Shown: positions 33,494-44,199, counted from the first letter of the stretch. The stretch is DNA of 64,000 bases from CAWJMD01 sp963843835 (GCA_963843835.1 CAWJMD010000004.1:1-64000); one strand, 5' to 3'. Notes: generated by a model from the sequence alone, not told the origin. Numbers and translations: made by a program.

Positions 33494-35197
33494 GTGACGG
33501 GGCGTGGAGGGCACGTGGTCGCGATCAACCGAATGCTGGCCGGGACGAGGCGGCTGATCTGGGTACCCGTGGTGGTCGCGCTGACCCTGGGTACGGCCTA
33601 CTCCCTGGTGGCGTGGTGGTCATCGACCCGGGTCCCGTCCGGGGTGACCGTGGCGGACGTCGAGATCGGCGGCCGGTCGGAGCGCGCGGCGGCGCGGGCC
33701 CTCCAGGACGGACTGACCGACGCCGCGTCACGCCCGGTCACGGTGGTCGTCGACGGGGCGGAGAAGACGATCGACCCGGGGGCTTCCGGTCTGGCGGTCG
33801 ACGTGCCGGCGACGGTGGACGAGGTCGTCGGCTTCAGCTGGGACCCGCGCGTGGTCTGGCGCCAGTTCTCGGGTGAGGAGCAGGTCGCGCCCGTGCGCAC
33901 CGTCGACACCGACGCCCTGGAGGCAGCCGTCCAGGGCGTCGCCGACGAGGTCGACACCGAGCCCGCCGACGGCACGATCACCTTCTCCGACGGCGCTCCG
34001 GTCGCCACCCCGGCCGTCAGGGGAGTCGCGGTCGACGTGCCCGCTGCGACGCGGACCGTGGCCGAGGAGTGGCTGACCGGCAAGCCGTCGATCCAGCTGC
34101 CGGCGGACGTGACCCCGCCCGCGATCGAGCAGAGCGAGGTCGACGAGGTGATGGAGTCCTTCGCCGTGCCCGCGACCTCGGGTCCGGTCACCGTCGCGGT
34201 GGGCCAGAGGACGGTCGTGCTGGAGCCCGCGCAGCTGGCCACCGCGCTCGCCGTCACGGCCACCGACGGTGAGCTGGTGCCGAGCGTCGTGCCCGACCTG
34301 GCGCTCGCAGCGCTCGTCGCCGCCGACCCGTCCGTGCAGACGGTCCCGACCGACGCGACGGTGACCCTGCGCAAGGGCAGGCCCGTCGTGGTGCCCGCGG
34401 TCACCGGGCTCACCGTCGACCCGGCTGCGCTGTCCGAGGCGTTGCGCGCCGCCATCGACACGCCCGAGCGTGCCGCCACGGTCGATGCCGTGGCCGCCGA
34501 GCCCGAGGTCACCACCGCCGAGGCGGAGGCCCTGGGCATCAAGGAGGTGGTCTCGCAGTTCTCCACGAACCTGACCGCCGACTCGGGCCGGACGGAGAAC
34601 ATCGCGATCGCGGCCCGCACGGTCAACGGCACACTGCTGCTGCCGGGGGAGACGTTCAGCCTCAACGAGACCCTCGGAGAGCGGACGGCTGCCAAGGGTT
34701 ACAACGAGGCCCCGGTGATCATGAACGGCAAGCTCACCAAGGGGACCGGGGGCGGGGTCTCGCAGGTCGCCACCACGCTGTTCAACGGCATGTTCTTCGC
34801 GGGGCTGAAGGACGTCGAGCACAAGCCCCACTCGTTCTACATCTCCCGCTACCCCGAGGGGCGCGAGGCCACGGTGAACTACCCGACGGTGGACCTGAAG
34901 TTCACCAACGACTCGGGCTACGGGGTGCTGATCGAGATGAACGTGTCCGGAGGCAAGGTGAACACCCGCTTCTGGAGCACCAAGGTCTGGGAGATCGAGG
35001 CGACCAAGGGCCCGCGTACCAACGTCAAGGCGCCCGGTGTCGACACCGGCTCGGGTCCCGGCTGCGTGGCGCAGTCGCCGCAGTCGGGGTTCGACGTCAG
35101 CGTGAAGCGCATCTTCTCCCGCCGCGGGACGGTCGCCAGGACCGAGACGTTCAAGACCCGCTACATCCCCGAGGACAAGATCACCTGCACGCCCTGA
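33494..35197 (+). CDS. VanW-family protein, membrane-anchored, with repeated G5/peptidoglycan-binding-like domains
   Basis: About 567 residues, with one N-terminal helix (LIWVPVVVALTLGTAYSLVA) and a long outer part. Two or more similar units start PSGVTVADVEIGGRSERAAA and VTLRKGRPVVVPAVTGLTVD, the putative peptidoglycan-binding type-4 domain often found with VanW. The VanW domain covers about 360-510, with TNLTADSGRTENIAIAARTV, LLLPGETFSLNETLGERTA and GGGVSQVATTLFNGMFFAGL. Function is unknown, probably in the cell wall. Start is uncertain: GTG 33494 (GGGGGAG upstream), ATG 33458 or GTG 33515. Confidence 0.85.
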   Translation: MTGRGGHVVAINRMLAGTRRLIWVPVVVALTLGTAYSLVAWWSSTRVPSGVTVADVEIGGRSERAAARALQDGLTDAASRPVTVVVDGAEKTIDPGASGLAVDVPATVDEVVGFSWDPRVVWRQFSGEEQVAPVRTVDTDALEAAVQGVADEVDTEPADGTITFSDGAPVATPAVRGVAVDVPAATRTVAEEWLTGKPSIQLPADVTPPAIEQSEVDEVMESFAVPATSGPVTVAVGQRTVVLEPAQLATALAVTATDGELVPSVVPDLALAALVAADPSVQTVPTDATVTLRKGRPVVVPAVTGLTVDPAALSEALRAAIDTPERAATVDAVAAEPEVTTAEAEALGIKEVVSQFSTNLTADSGRTENIAIAARTVNGTLLLPGETFSLNETLGERTAAKGYNEAPVIMNGKLTKGTGGGVSQVATTLFNGMFFAGLKDVEHKPHSFYISRYPEGREATVNYPTVDLKFTNDSGYGVLIEMNVSGGKVNTRFWSTKVWEIEATKGPRTNVKAPGVDTGSGPGCVAQSPQSGFDVSVKRIFSRRGTVARTETFKTRYIPEDKITCTP

Positions 35198-35206
35198 CGT
35201 GCTTCG

Positions 35207-36196
35207 TCACGCTCGGTCCGTGGCAGTCCGGTAGTGGTAGCGGTGGTGGACCATGAAGCCGGCCGAGCGGTAGAGGGCCACGGCGGGCGCGTTGGCCTCG
35301 AACACCTGCAGGTAGCCGAAGCGTGCGCCGTGGCGTGCACCGAGACCGAGCAGCTCCTCCAGCAGGAACCGACCCAGACCGCGTCGCCGGTGCCCGTCGT
35401 CGACCTGCATCGCCGTGACTCCGGCCCATCCCTCGGCGACGGCGAGGCGCGCGACGGCGACGGTCTCCCCGTCCGCGGACCGCAGCGACGCGAACCGCTG
35501 CCACCCCGCTGCGGTCAGCACCGCGCGGGCGACGGGAGGCAGTCCGCCCCCGCGGTACCGGTAGAGGGCCATCCACGCCTCGTCCGGCTCGGCGGCAACA
35601 TCCAGCTCCAGCCCCGGCCCGTCCGAGGCAGGTGCGGCGGGGCCGGTGTCCCTCCTCCGCAGGTCGACGGTCATCAGCAGGGTCGGCGGGTCGCAGGTCC
35701 AGCCGCGCTCGGCGAGCTCGGTGTCCAGCCCAGGGGCGGGGTCGTCGTCACCGGCCACCGCGAAGGGCACCTGGACGCGCGGCGGGAGCCCGCGCTCGGC
35801 GTAGAACCGGCCCACGGTCCCGAGGGCCGCGTCGACCGGCACCCCCGGGTCACCCACGGCGAGAACGGAGTTGGCGCGTCCGGTGAACCCACCGGAGGCT
35901 CGCATCACCCAGCCACCGAGCCGGCGGCGTTCGAGCCCGGGCCAGCCGAGGTCGGCCGCGCGCTGCACCGCCTCCGCGCTGGATGTCTGCCTCACGGCGC
36001 GCGGCGGAACCACCTTGGCCGCGACGACGGCCTCCTCGGCCACGAGGCGCGACGGCCCGTCGTCCGGCTGCACCGCGAGCACGGCACCGACGTCGCTGAG
36101 CTCGCCGAGGACGTCGGTCGCGGAGCCGTCGTCCAGCAGATAGCGGACCACGACGCGGCGCCCGACGTCACCTGGGGTGAACCACCTGCTCGACAC
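35207..36196 (-). CDS. GNAT-family N-acetyltransferase with N-terminal SH3-like domain (Rv0428c-like)
   Basis: A 329-residue protein from GTG 36196. The N-terminus (WFTPGDVGRRVVVRYLLDDG, then TDVLGELSDVGAVLAVQPD) resembles an SH3-like barrel. The rest holds acetyltransferase domains, with the acetyl-CoA loop VTAMQVDDGHRRRGLGRFLL and the end motif NAPAVALYRSAGFMVHHRYH. This architecture matches the mycobacterial Rv0428c group, reported as histone-like protein acetyltransferases. It is divergent from the ferredoxin gene. Substrate unknown. Confidence 0.82.
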   Translation of the reverse strand: MSSRWFTPGDVGRRVVVRYLLDDGSATDVLGELSDVGAVLAVQPDDGPSRLVAEEAVVAAKVVPPRAVRQTSSAEAVQRAADLGWPGLERRRLGGWVMRASGGFTGRANSVLAVGDPGVPVDAALGTVGRFYAERGLPPRVQVPFAVAGDDDPAPGLDTELAERGWTCDPPTLLMTVDLRRRDTGPAAPASDGPGLELDVAAEPDEAWMALYRYRGGGLPPVARAVLTAAGWQRFASLRSADGETVAVARLAVAEGWAGVTAMQVDDGHRRRGLGRFLLEELLGLGARHGARFGYLQVFEANAPAVALYRSAGFMVHHRYHYRTATDRA

Positions 36197-36290
36197 GTCC
36201 CACCCCTGCGCGACAGCCCGACCCGACGTCCGCGATACTAATCCCGACCGAGCAGCACCAGCCCCGCCCGGGGCGTAGGAGGCACCCGCC

Positions 36291-36617
36291 GTGACGTACG
36301 TGATCGCCCAGCCCTGTGTGGACCTGAAGGACAAGGCCTGCATCGAGGAGTGCCCGGTCGACTGCATCTACGAAGGCCAGCGGTCGCTGTACATCCACCC
36401 CGACGAGTGCGTCGACTGCGGCGCGTGCGAGCCGGTGTGCCCCGTCGAGGCGATCTACTACGAGGACGACACCCCCGAGCAGTGGGCCGACTACTACAAG
36501 GCGAACGTCGAGTTCTTCGACGACCTCGGCTCGCCCGGCGGAGCCGCGAAGCTCGGTCTGATCCCCAAGGACCACCCGATCATCGCGGCCCTGCCTCCCC
36601 AGGAGCAGGAGAGCTGA
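36291..36617 (+). CDS. fdxA: Seven-iron ferredoxin [3Fe-4S][4Fe-4S]
   Basis: A 108-residue ferredoxin from GTG 36291 with AGGAGG 8 nt upstream. Cluster ligands are visible: C-(x7)-C-x3-CPVDCIY at the N-terminus, with the gap typical of the 3Fe-4S site, and CVDCGACEPVCPVEAIYYE for the 4Fe-4S site. Length and the C-terminal EQWADYYKANVEFFDDLGSP match actinobacterial FdxA/FdxC. It transfers electrons to reductases or P450-type enzymes. The dapC gene follows after 23 bp, an order also known from mycobacteria. Confidence 0.93.
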   Translation: MTYVIAQPCVDLKDKACIEECPVDCIYEGQRSLYIHPDECVDCGACEPVCPVEAIYYEDDTPEQWADYYKANVEFFDDLGSPGGAAKLGLIPKDHPIIAALPPQEQES

Positions 36618-36640
36618 CGGCCGGCTCCGGGGGCGCGGCC

Positions 36641-37750
36641 GTGGCTGCCGGGCACGCCGGTCGGCTGCCTGACTTCCCCTGGGACACGCTGGCCCCCTAC
36701 CAGGCGAGGGCGGCCGCGCACGACGGTGGCATCGTCGACCTGTCGGTCGGCACGCCCGTCGACCCCACACCCGGCCTGCTGCGCGAGGCCCTGGCCGCTG
36801 CGTCCGACGCGCCCGGGTACCCGGCGACCCACGGCACCGCTGCCCTGCGTGAGGCCGCGGCCGGGTGGTTCGCCCGGCGCCGGGGCGTGCCCCACGTCGA
36901 CCCCGACGCCGTGCTGCCGACGATCGGCTCGAAGGAGCTGGTGACCTGGCTCCCCACGCTGCTCGGCCTGGGCCCGGGGAACACGGTGGTGATCCCGGAG
37001 ATCGCCTACCCCAGCTATGACGTGGGGGCCCGGCTGGCCGGCTGCGAGATCCGTGTGGCGGACGGTACCGCGCAGCTCGGACCCGGATCCGTGGACCTGG
37101 TGTGGGTCAACTCCCCGTCCAACCCGACCGGGCGTGTGCTCGGCACCGAACACCTGGCCAAGGTCGTCGCCTGGGCCCGGCAGCGGGGCGCGGTGGTGGC
37201 GAGCGACGAGTGCTACGCGGAGCTGGGCTGGGGCGGGGGGAGCGTACCGAGCATCCTCGACCCCGCCGTGTGCGGTGACAGCCACACGGGCCTGCTCGCG
37301 GTGTACTCGCTGAGCAAGCAGTCGAACCTGGCCGGCTACCGCGCGGGCCTCGTCGCCGGCGACCCGGCGCTGGTGGCAGGGCTGCTGGAGGTACGCAAGC
37401 ACGTCGGCATGATCGTGCCCGCCCCCGTGCAGGAGGCCATGCGCGTGGCCCTCGGGGACGACGCGCACGTGAGTGCCCAGAAGGAGAGGTACCGGGCCCG
37501 GCGGGACATCCTGCTGCGGGCCCTCGCCGGGGTCGGCCTGCGCGTCGACCCACCCGACTCGGAGGCGGGCCTCTACCTGTGGGCGACGCGCGGCGAGGAC
37601 TGCTGGGACACGGTCGCCGACCTCGCCGACCGGGGCGTCCTGGTGGCGCCGGGCTCGTTCTACGGAGCGGCAGGACGGCGTCACGTGCGGGTGGCACTGA
37701 CGGCGCCCGACGAGCGCGTCGCGGCTGCGCTGTCGAGACTCGCCGGTTGA
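36641..37750 (+). CDS. dapC: Succinyldiaminopimelate aminotransferase DapC
   Basis: A 369-residue class I/II PLP aminotransferase from GTG 36641 with a GGGGG site upstream. The N-terminus LPDFPWDTLAPYQARAAAHD and VDLSVGTPVDPTP are the actinobacterial DapC signature. PLP contacts include VNSPSNPTG, ASDECYAELGW and the catalytic lysine in SLSKQSNLAGYR. It converts succinylamino-ketopimelate to succinyl-DAP for lysine and peptidoglycan synthesis, upstream of DapE. dapD and dapE lie 2.5-4.7 kb downstream. Confidence 0.93.
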   Translation: MAAGHAGRLPDFPWDTLAPYQARAAAHDGGIVDLSVGTPVDPTPGLLREALAAASDAPGYPATHGTAALREAAAGWFARRRGVPHVDPDAVLPTIGSKELVTWLPTLLGLGPGNTVVIPEIAYPSYDVGARLAGCEIRVADGTAQLGPGSVDLVWVNSPSNPTGRVLGTEHLAKVVAWARQRGAVVASDECYAELGWGGGSVPSILDPAVCGDSHTGLLAVYSLSKQSNLAGYRAGLVAGDPALVAGLLEVRKHVGMIVPAPVQEAMRVALGDDAHVSAQKERYRARRDILLRALAGVGLRVDPPDSEAGLYLWATRGEDCWDTVADLADRGVLVAPGSFYGAAGRRHVRVALTAPDERVAAALSRLAG

Positions 37751-37818
37751 GACACCTCACGCGGGTGGTCCCAGCACGTGACGTCCCTCTCGGTGGATCC
37801 GTCGCACGGTGGGACGGG

Positions 37819-37849
37819 TTGGCGGCGGCGCGGTACCGGACGGTAGTTT
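37819..37849 (+). promoter_or_regulatory. Candidate gltA promoter
   Basis: TTGGCG (37819-37824) and TAGTTT (37844-37849) are separated by 19 nt, with the citrate synthase start 95 bp downstream. The -10 resembles the actinobacterial TANNNT type. The spacer is slightly long, so the -35 assignment is weak. Confidence 0.35.
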
Positions 37850-37943
37850 CGACCTTTACGGACCAGCGTCCTGACCGGGACGACAGCGATGGCTCGCACC
37901 TGGGTACGGATCGTGCCGGGTGCAGACCGGACAGGAGCACGAC

Positions 37944-39287
<1,344 letters not shown>

Positions 39288-39307
39288 CCGTCGGGTCTGG
39301 GCTGCGG

Positions 39308-40222
39308 TCAGCCCTGGTCGCCATTGGCGACCGTGACGGTGACGGTGCCGGGGTCGGCGCCGGCGCCGTCCTCGACGGGCACCCAGGCGCTGTCGGGTCC
39401 CCGCTCCCAGCGCTGGGAGTCGGTGGCGACGGACACGACGTCGAGGTCGTCGGCGCTGGCCACCGCCCATTGGGCAAGGGCCCAGCCCCGTCGGGTGCTC
39501 TCCCCACCATCGAGGACGAAGCGGACGGTCGCGCCTCCCTCGGCGCCCACGTCAGCGGGCAGGTCGCCGAACGCGCGCTCGGCGGCGGTGAGCACCGCGC
39601 CGGCCCTGGGCGTCAGCCCGTTCGCCGCGGGCTCCTCGACACCGGTCCCTGCGGACGGGCGGAGCCGGCACGTGAGCGTCGCCGGGGAGTTGCCGGTCAG
39701 GGCGGAGGCGAAGGCGCGGCCCTCTGGCTCGTGGTCGGCGTACGCCTCCGGGAACCCCGACCGCTGGACGCGCTGCGCGGCCTGCGTGATCTCCATCGAC
39801 TCGTACCCTTCGATCTTCGCCAGCGCGTCGTAGAACGCGTTGGTGGAGTAGACGGGGTCGAGGATCTGCTCGCGGGTGCCCCAGCCCTGGGAGGGGCGTT
39901 GCTGGAAGAGCCCCAGCGAGTCGCGGTCCCCGTAGTCGATGTTGCGCAGCTTCGACTCCTGGATCGACGTCGCGATCGCGATCGTCGCCGCCCTGGCGGG
40001 CATGCCGCGACGCACCGCCACCCCGGTGATCAGGGCGGCGTTGCCGGCCTGGTCCGGGGCGAGGGCGTGGGTGGTCCCGTTGACGGTCACGCTGCAGCTC
40101 TCGCTGATCAGTGCGGGTCGGCGGTCGTTGGAGAGGGCCACGACGACACCGGTCACCACGACGACCAGGGCCGCGGCGGTGACCCAGGCCGTGCGGCGGC
40201 TCGCCCCGCTTCGGTGTGCCAT
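39308..40222 (-). CDS. Membrane-anchored lysozyme-like/transglycosylase-like protein
   Basis: A 304-residue protein from ATG 40222. A short basic start and one helix (AAALVVVVTGVVVALS) act as anchor or signal. A lysozyme-fold region follows: AATIAIATSIQESKLRNIDY with a candidate catalytic glutamate, then RDSLGLFQQRPSQGWGTREQ. This pattern is frequent in uncharacterised actinobacterial cell-wall proteins. The C-terminus (TVRFVLDGGESTRRGWALAQ, then WAVASADDLDVVSVATDSQR) is a separate small domain ending in a VPVEDGAGADPGTVTVTV tail. Enzyme activity is inferred from the fold resemblance only. It shares its strand with dapD, 11 bp downstream of it. Confidence 0.7.
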   Translation of the reverse strand: MAHRSGASRRTAWVTAAALVVVVTGVVVALSNDRRPALISESCSVTVNGTTHALAPDQAGNAALITGVAVRRGMPARAATIAIATSIQESKLRNIDYGDRDSLGLFQQRPSQGWGTREQILDPVYSTNAFYDALAKIEGYESMEITQAAQRVQRSGFPEAYADHEPEGRAFASALTGNSPATLTCRLRPSAGTGVEEPAANGLTPRAGAVLTAAERAFGDLPADVGAEGGATVRFVLDGGESTRRGWALAQWAVASADDLDVVSVATDSQRWERGPDSAWVPVEDGAGADPGTVTVTVANGDQG

Positions 40223-40233
40223 CGGTGCGCGGG

Positions 40234-41226
40234 TCAGTTGGCGTGCAGGGCCGCGTTGAGCTCGACGGCGCCCGCGGTCCCGGCACGGGGCAGCACCTCG
40301 ACGGCGCCCGTGATGGAGTTGCGGCGCAGGAGCATCCCGCTGCGACCCGACAGCTCCGACGCCTTCACGACCTGGACGTCGGCGTCGCCGGCACCCGCGT
40401 CCTGCCCCAGCACGCGCACCTTGGTGCCGGCGGTGACGTAGAGCCCGGCCTCGACCACGCAGTCGTCCCCGAGGCTGATCCCGATGCCGGCCTCGGCCCC
40501 GATCAGGCACCGCTCGCCGACGGAGATGACCGCGGTGCCCCCGCCGGACAGGGTGCCCATGATCGACGCGCCACCGCCGACGTCGGACCCGTCGCCGATC
40601 ACGACCCCGGCCGAGACGCGGCCCTCGACCATGGCGTGCCCGAGCGTCCCGGCGTTGAAGTTGACGAACCCCTCGTGCATGACGGTCGTGCCCTCGGCGA
40701 GGTGGGCGCCGAGGCGGACGCGGTCCGCGTCGGCGATGCGGACCCCGGCGGGTACGACGTAGTCCGTCATCCGCGGGAACTTGTCGACGCCCTGCACCTG
40801 CACGGCGCCGTGGGCGGCGCGCAGCCGGGCGCGCGTCTGCTCGAACCCCTCGACGGCGCAGGGTCCGGCGCTGGTCCACACCACGTTCGGCAGCGCGCCG
40901 AAGACACCGTCGAGGTTCAGGCCGTGCGGCCGGACGATCCGGTGGGACAACAGGTGCAGGCGCAGGTACGCGTCCTCCACGTCGTGCGGCGGGGTGTCGA
41001 GGTCGACGACGGTGAGCACCACCTCGGTGCGCACGCCGCGCACCGCGTCGGAGCCGGCGAGCGAGGTCAGCTCCGTGGGCGCCTCGGCCCCGTCGGGTGG
41101 CGACCCCAGCCGGGGCGACGGGAACCAGGTGTCGAGCACGCGCCGGCTGCCGCCGTCGTCAAGGGCTGACGTCACGACGGTCGCCAGGCCGTGCGCCCAG
41201 GCGGTGCGGGAGGTGGTCTCGGTCAT
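40234..41226 (-). CDS. dapD: 2,3,4,5-tetrahydropyridine-2,6-dicarboxylate N-succinyltransferase DapD
   Basis: A 330-residue protein of the actinobacterial DapD type. The N-terminal domain is followed by a left-handed parallel beta-helix with hexapeptide repeats (VRLGAHLAEGTTVMHEGFVN, VVIGDGSDVGGGASIMGTLS and onward). It transfers succinyl from succinyl-CoA in the DAP/lysine pathway. TAGGCT (41238-41233) sits exactly 6 nt before the ATG, indicating a leaderless mRNA. The divergent dapE start is only 50 bp away, so the two promoters lie back to back. Confidence 0.94.
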   Translation of the reverse strand: MTETTSRTAWAHGLATVVTSALDDGGSRRVLDTWFPSPRLGSPPDGAEAPTELTSLAGSDAVRGVRTEVVLTVVDLDTPPHDVEDAYLRLHLLSHRIVRPHGLNLDGVFGALPNVVWTSAGPCAVEGFEQTRARLRAAHGAVQVQGVDKFPRMTDYVVPAGVRIADADRVRLGAHLAEGTTVMHEGFVNFNAGTLGHAMVEGRVSAGVVIGDGSDVGGGASIMGTLSGGGTAVISVGERCLIGAEAGIGISLGDDCVVEAGLYVTAGTKVRVLGQDAGAGDADVQVVKASELSGRSGMLLRRNSITGAVEVLPRAGTAGAVELNAALHAN

Positions 41227-41276
41227 GGGTCCAGCCTAGGTGGACGTCCGCTCCGTCCCCGTTAGGGTGGGTGAGC

Positions 41277-42407
41277 GTGACCACCTCCTCCACCGCCCTG
41301 CCTCCTGCCGTCCTCGACCTCCACTCCGACGTGGTGGACCTGACCCGCGCGATCTGCGACATCGAGTCGGTCAGTGGCGACGAGCGCTCGCTCGCCGACG
41401 CCATCGAGAGGGCCCTACGCGACTGCGGGCACCTCGAGGTGCTGCGGGACGGTGACGCCGTCCTGGCCCGCACCGGCCTCGGCCGCGCCGAGCGGGTCGT
41501 CGTCGCGGGGCACCTCGACACGGTGCCGCTGCGGCGCCCCGAGCCCAACCTGCCGGTGACCGTGCAGGGGGAGGACCACCGCGCCAGTGGGGGCACGGAC
41601 GACCGCGTGCTCTTCGGACGAGGGACCGCCGACATGAAGTCCGGCGTCGCCGTGCAGCTCTCGGTGGCAGCCGAGGTGTCGGAGCCGGTGCGCGACGTGA
41701 CGTGGGTCTTCTACGACCACGAGGAGGTCGAGGCGACGAAGAACGGCCTCGGACGCGTCGCGCGCAACCACCCCGAGTGGCTCGCCGGGGACTTCGCCGT
41801 GCTGTGCGAGCCGTCGAGCGCCGTGGTCGAGGGCGGCTGCAACGGCACGATCCGGGTCGAGGTGACCGTCCCCGGTGTCGCCGCTCACTCCGCGCGGGCC
41901 TGGATGGGGCACAACGCGATCCACGCCGCCGGGGACGTTCTGTCGCGGCTGAACGCGTACGAGGCAGCCGAGGTCGAGGTCGACGGGCTGGTCTACCGCG
42001 AGTGCCTCAACGCGGTCGGCATCCGCGGGGGAGTGGCGGGCAACGTCATCCCCGACGAGTGCGTGGTCACCGTGAACTACCGCTTCGCACCCTCCCGATC
42101 GCTCGCCGAGGCGGAGCAGCACCTGCGGTCGCTGTTCGAGGGTTTCGAGGTCCGGGTCACGGACGGCAGCGAGGGTGCACGCCCCGGGCTCGACCACCCG
42201 GCCGCCGCGGCGTTCGTCGAGGCGATCGGTGGCGAGCCGCGGCCCAAGTACGGCTGGACCGACGTGGCACGCTTCTCCGCGCTCGGCGTGCCCGCCGTCA
42301 ACTTCGGGCCGGCCGAGCCGTCGCTCTCGCACACCGACGACGAGCACTGCCCGGCCGAGGCGATCACCCGTTGTCGCGAGGCGCTCGCCGCCTGGCTGCG
42401 GGGCTGA
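41277..42407 (+). CDS. dapE: Succinyl-diaminopimelate desuccinylase DapE
   Basis: A 376-residue M20 peptidase-family enzyme. Metal ligands are VVVAGHLDTVPL (His, Asp), GRGTADMKSGVA (Asp), YDHEEVEA (catalytic Glu and ligand Glu) and LSHTDDEHC (His). It removes succinate from succinyl-DAP to give LL-DAP. TAGGGT (41263-41268) lies 8 nt before GTG 41277, suggesting leaderless translation; GTG 41271 is in frame but too close to the -10 box. Divergent from dapD. Confidence 0.94.
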   Translation: MTTSSTALPPAVLDLHSDVVDLTRAICDIESVSGDERSLADAIERALRDCGHLEVLRDGDAVLARTGLGRAERVVVAGHLDTVPLRRPEPNLPVTVQGEDHRASGGTDDRVLFGRGTADMKSGVAVQLSVAAEVSEPVRDVTWVFYDHEEVEATKNGLGRVARNHPEWLAGDFAVLCEPSSAVVEGGCNGTIRVEVTVPGVAAHSARAWMGHNAIHAAGDVLSRLNAYEAAEVEVDGLVYRECLNAVGIRGGVAGNVIPDECVVTVNYRFAPSRSLAEAEQHLRSLFEGFEVRVTDGSEGARPGLDHPAAAAFVEAIGGEPRPKYGWTDVARFSALGVPAVNFGPAEPSLSHTDDEHCPAEAITRCREALAAWLRG

Positions 42408-42460
42408 GGCGGCCGCGGGTCCGGGCGGGACCGCCCGCGAGCCGTGGCTAGGGTGACGCC

Positions 42461-43228
42461 ATGACCGAGATGACGCACGCGGGGGGCGACCCGCAGGGCG
42501 ATCCCGATGACTCCTCCGACGGCTACCAGATGGGTCCGGTCACGCTCCGTCGCAACCAGGTGCCGGGCTCGACCACCGACCAGCGCCTGCTCGACAGCCG
42601 TGGCCCGACCGACTGGGTGCACACGGACCCGTGGCGGGTGCTGCGCATCCAGAGCGAGTTCGTCGAGGGCTTCGGGGCCCTCGCCGAGCTCGGTCCCGCG
42701 ATCAGCGTCTTCGGCTCCGCGCGCACCCCGGTCGACACGCCCGGCTACGCCGTCGCGGAGAGGGTCGGACAGCTGCTGGCCGAGGCCGGCTACGCCGTGA
42801 TCACCGGCGGCGGTCCCGGGGCGATGGAGGCGGCCAACAAGGGCGCCTGCGAGGCCGGTGGCGTCTCCGTCGGCCTGGGGATCGAGCTGCCCTTCGAGCA
42901 GGGCATGAACCGGTGGGTCGACCTCGGGGTCAACTTCCGCTACTTCTTCGCCCGCAAGACGATGTTCGTCAAGTACTCGCGCGGGTTCGTCGTCCTGCCC
43001 GGCGGTTTCGGCACGTTCGACGAGCTGTTCGAGGCGCTGACCCTGGTCCAGACGCGCAAGATCACCGACTTCCCGCTGGTCCTCGTCGGCGTGGACTACT
43101 GGCGGGGGCTGGTCGACTGGCTGCGGGACACCGTGCTGGAGTGGGGCGCCATCCACGAGGCCGACCTCGGGCGCCTGCGGCTCACGGACGACCCGGAGGA
43201 GGCCGTCCGGATGGTGTCCGGGCACTAG
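42461..43228 (+). CDS. LOG-family protein (TIGR00730), first of two
   Basis: A 255-residue protein with the Rossmann-like lysine decarboxylase/LOG motifs GGGPGAMEAANKGA and PGGFGTFDELFEALT, which in LOG enzymes form the active site releasing cytokinin-type bases from nucleoside monophosphates. The N-terminal 75 residues (GPVTLRRNQVPGSTTDQRLL, then DPWRVLRIQSEFVEGFGAL) mark the longer actinobacterial subgroup. TAGGGT (42449-42454) lies 6 nt before the ATG, a leaderless arrangement. A second LOG protein is encoded at 44557. The physiological substrate is not settled. Confidence 0.9.
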   Translation: MTEMTHAGGDPQGDPDDSSDGYQMGPVTLRRNQVPGSTTDQRLLDSRGPTDWVHTDPWRVLRIQSEFVEGFGALAELGPAISVFGSARTPVDTPGYAVAERVGQLLAEAGYAVITGGGPGAMEAANKGACEAGGVSVGLGIELPFEQGMNRWVDLGVNFRYFFARKTMFVKYSRGFVVLPGGFGTFDELFEALTLVQTRKITDFPLVLVGVDYWRGLVDWLRDTVLEWGAIHEADLGRLRLTDDPEEAVRMVSGH

Positions 43229-43292
43229 GGGCGTTCCGACGGCGACAGGGACCATGAGCAGCGTCTGGCCCGTGTCGGACGGACCGGGGGCG

Positions 43293-44153
43293 TCAGCTCC
43301 TGAAGCCCGGCCGGTTCTGGGGCAGCACGAGGTCCGCGACGACCCCGTAGTGGTCGCTGGCCCACACGCCGTCCACGGGCTGGTCCAGCACTCGTCGACA
43401 GTCGGCCACCTGCAGGGTCGGACCGTGCAGGCCGCTGCGCACGAGGATGTGGTCGATCTTGCGTGACACCGCGGTGGCGACCTCTCCCTCGGTCACCAGC
43501 GGGTTCTCGAGGTCGAAGGTGAACCCTGCCTCGTGCGGGTGGGCGTACTCCCACGCGTCCTGGTAGCACACGCTCGTTCCGTGCGAGGGACGCCGGCCCC
43601 GCCAGAACTGCATGCTGGCGGAGTCGGGTGTGGCGTCGAAGTCACCGAGCACGATGGTGTGGAGATCGTCCCGGTCGCCGACGTGCCCCTCGAGGGCGCG
43701 GGCGACGAGTAGCGCCTGCTGCTCCCGCTCGAGCTCGAAAGGGAAGGGCCAGGTCGGCTTGTGGTGCGCGACGATCAGGGGTCCGACGGGCGAGTCGAGC
43801 TCGACGACCGCCGCAGCGCACCACGACAACGTGGGTCGGCAGCGGTCGCTGATGCGCAGGTCGATCTCCTCCAGGACCCGGTGCGGCCATCGGGTCGCCA
43901 GCGTGCCCGCGACGCCGTCCGCCGACGGACAGGAGAAGTGGGTGAGGTGGTGGGCCGTCCCCAGCAGGCCGGCCAGAGTGTCAGCCGAGTCGACGGGCAC
44001 CTCCTGCAGGGCGATCACGTCGGGATCCAGGACCCGGATCGTCTCGCCGACGAGCCGGTGTCGTCGGTGCCAGTCCGGGTTGTCCGGCCCGTAGACGTTC
44101 ATCGTGAGGACGCGGACCGCGTTCCCCGTCTCCGATCTCGGCACATCTCCCAT
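43293..44153 (-). CDS. Endonuclease/exonuclease/phosphatase-family protein
   Basis: A 286-residue protein from ATG 44153 with GGGGGA immediately upstream. EEP-fold catalytic motifs appear in order: RVLTMNVYGPDNPDW, DPDVIALQEVPVD (metal-binding Glu), LIVAHHKP (catalytic His), VLGDFDATPDSASM (Asp, with D where N is common) and ASDHYGVVADL (the SDH end). Such proteins cleave DNA, RNA or phosphoesters; the substrate is unknown. No signal peptide, so cytoplasmic. Confidence 0.83.
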   Translation of the reverse strand: MGDVPRSETGNAVRVLTMNVYGPDNPDWHRRHRLVGETIRVLDPDVIALQEVPVDSADTLAGLLGTAHHLTHFSCPSADGVAGTLATRWPHRVLEEIDLRISDRCRPTLSWCAAAVVELDSPVGPLIVAHHKPTWPFPFELEREQQALLVARALEGHVGDRDDLHTIVLGDFDATPDSASMQFWRGRRPSHGTSVCYQDAWEYAHPHEAGFTFDLENPLVTEGEVATAVSRKIDHILVRSGLHGPTLQVADCRRVLDQPVDGVWASDHYGVVADLVLPQNRPGFRS

Positions 44154-44199
44154 TCCCCCATGATTCCAGCCATCCCTCTCGTCGCATGCCGGGGAAGGT

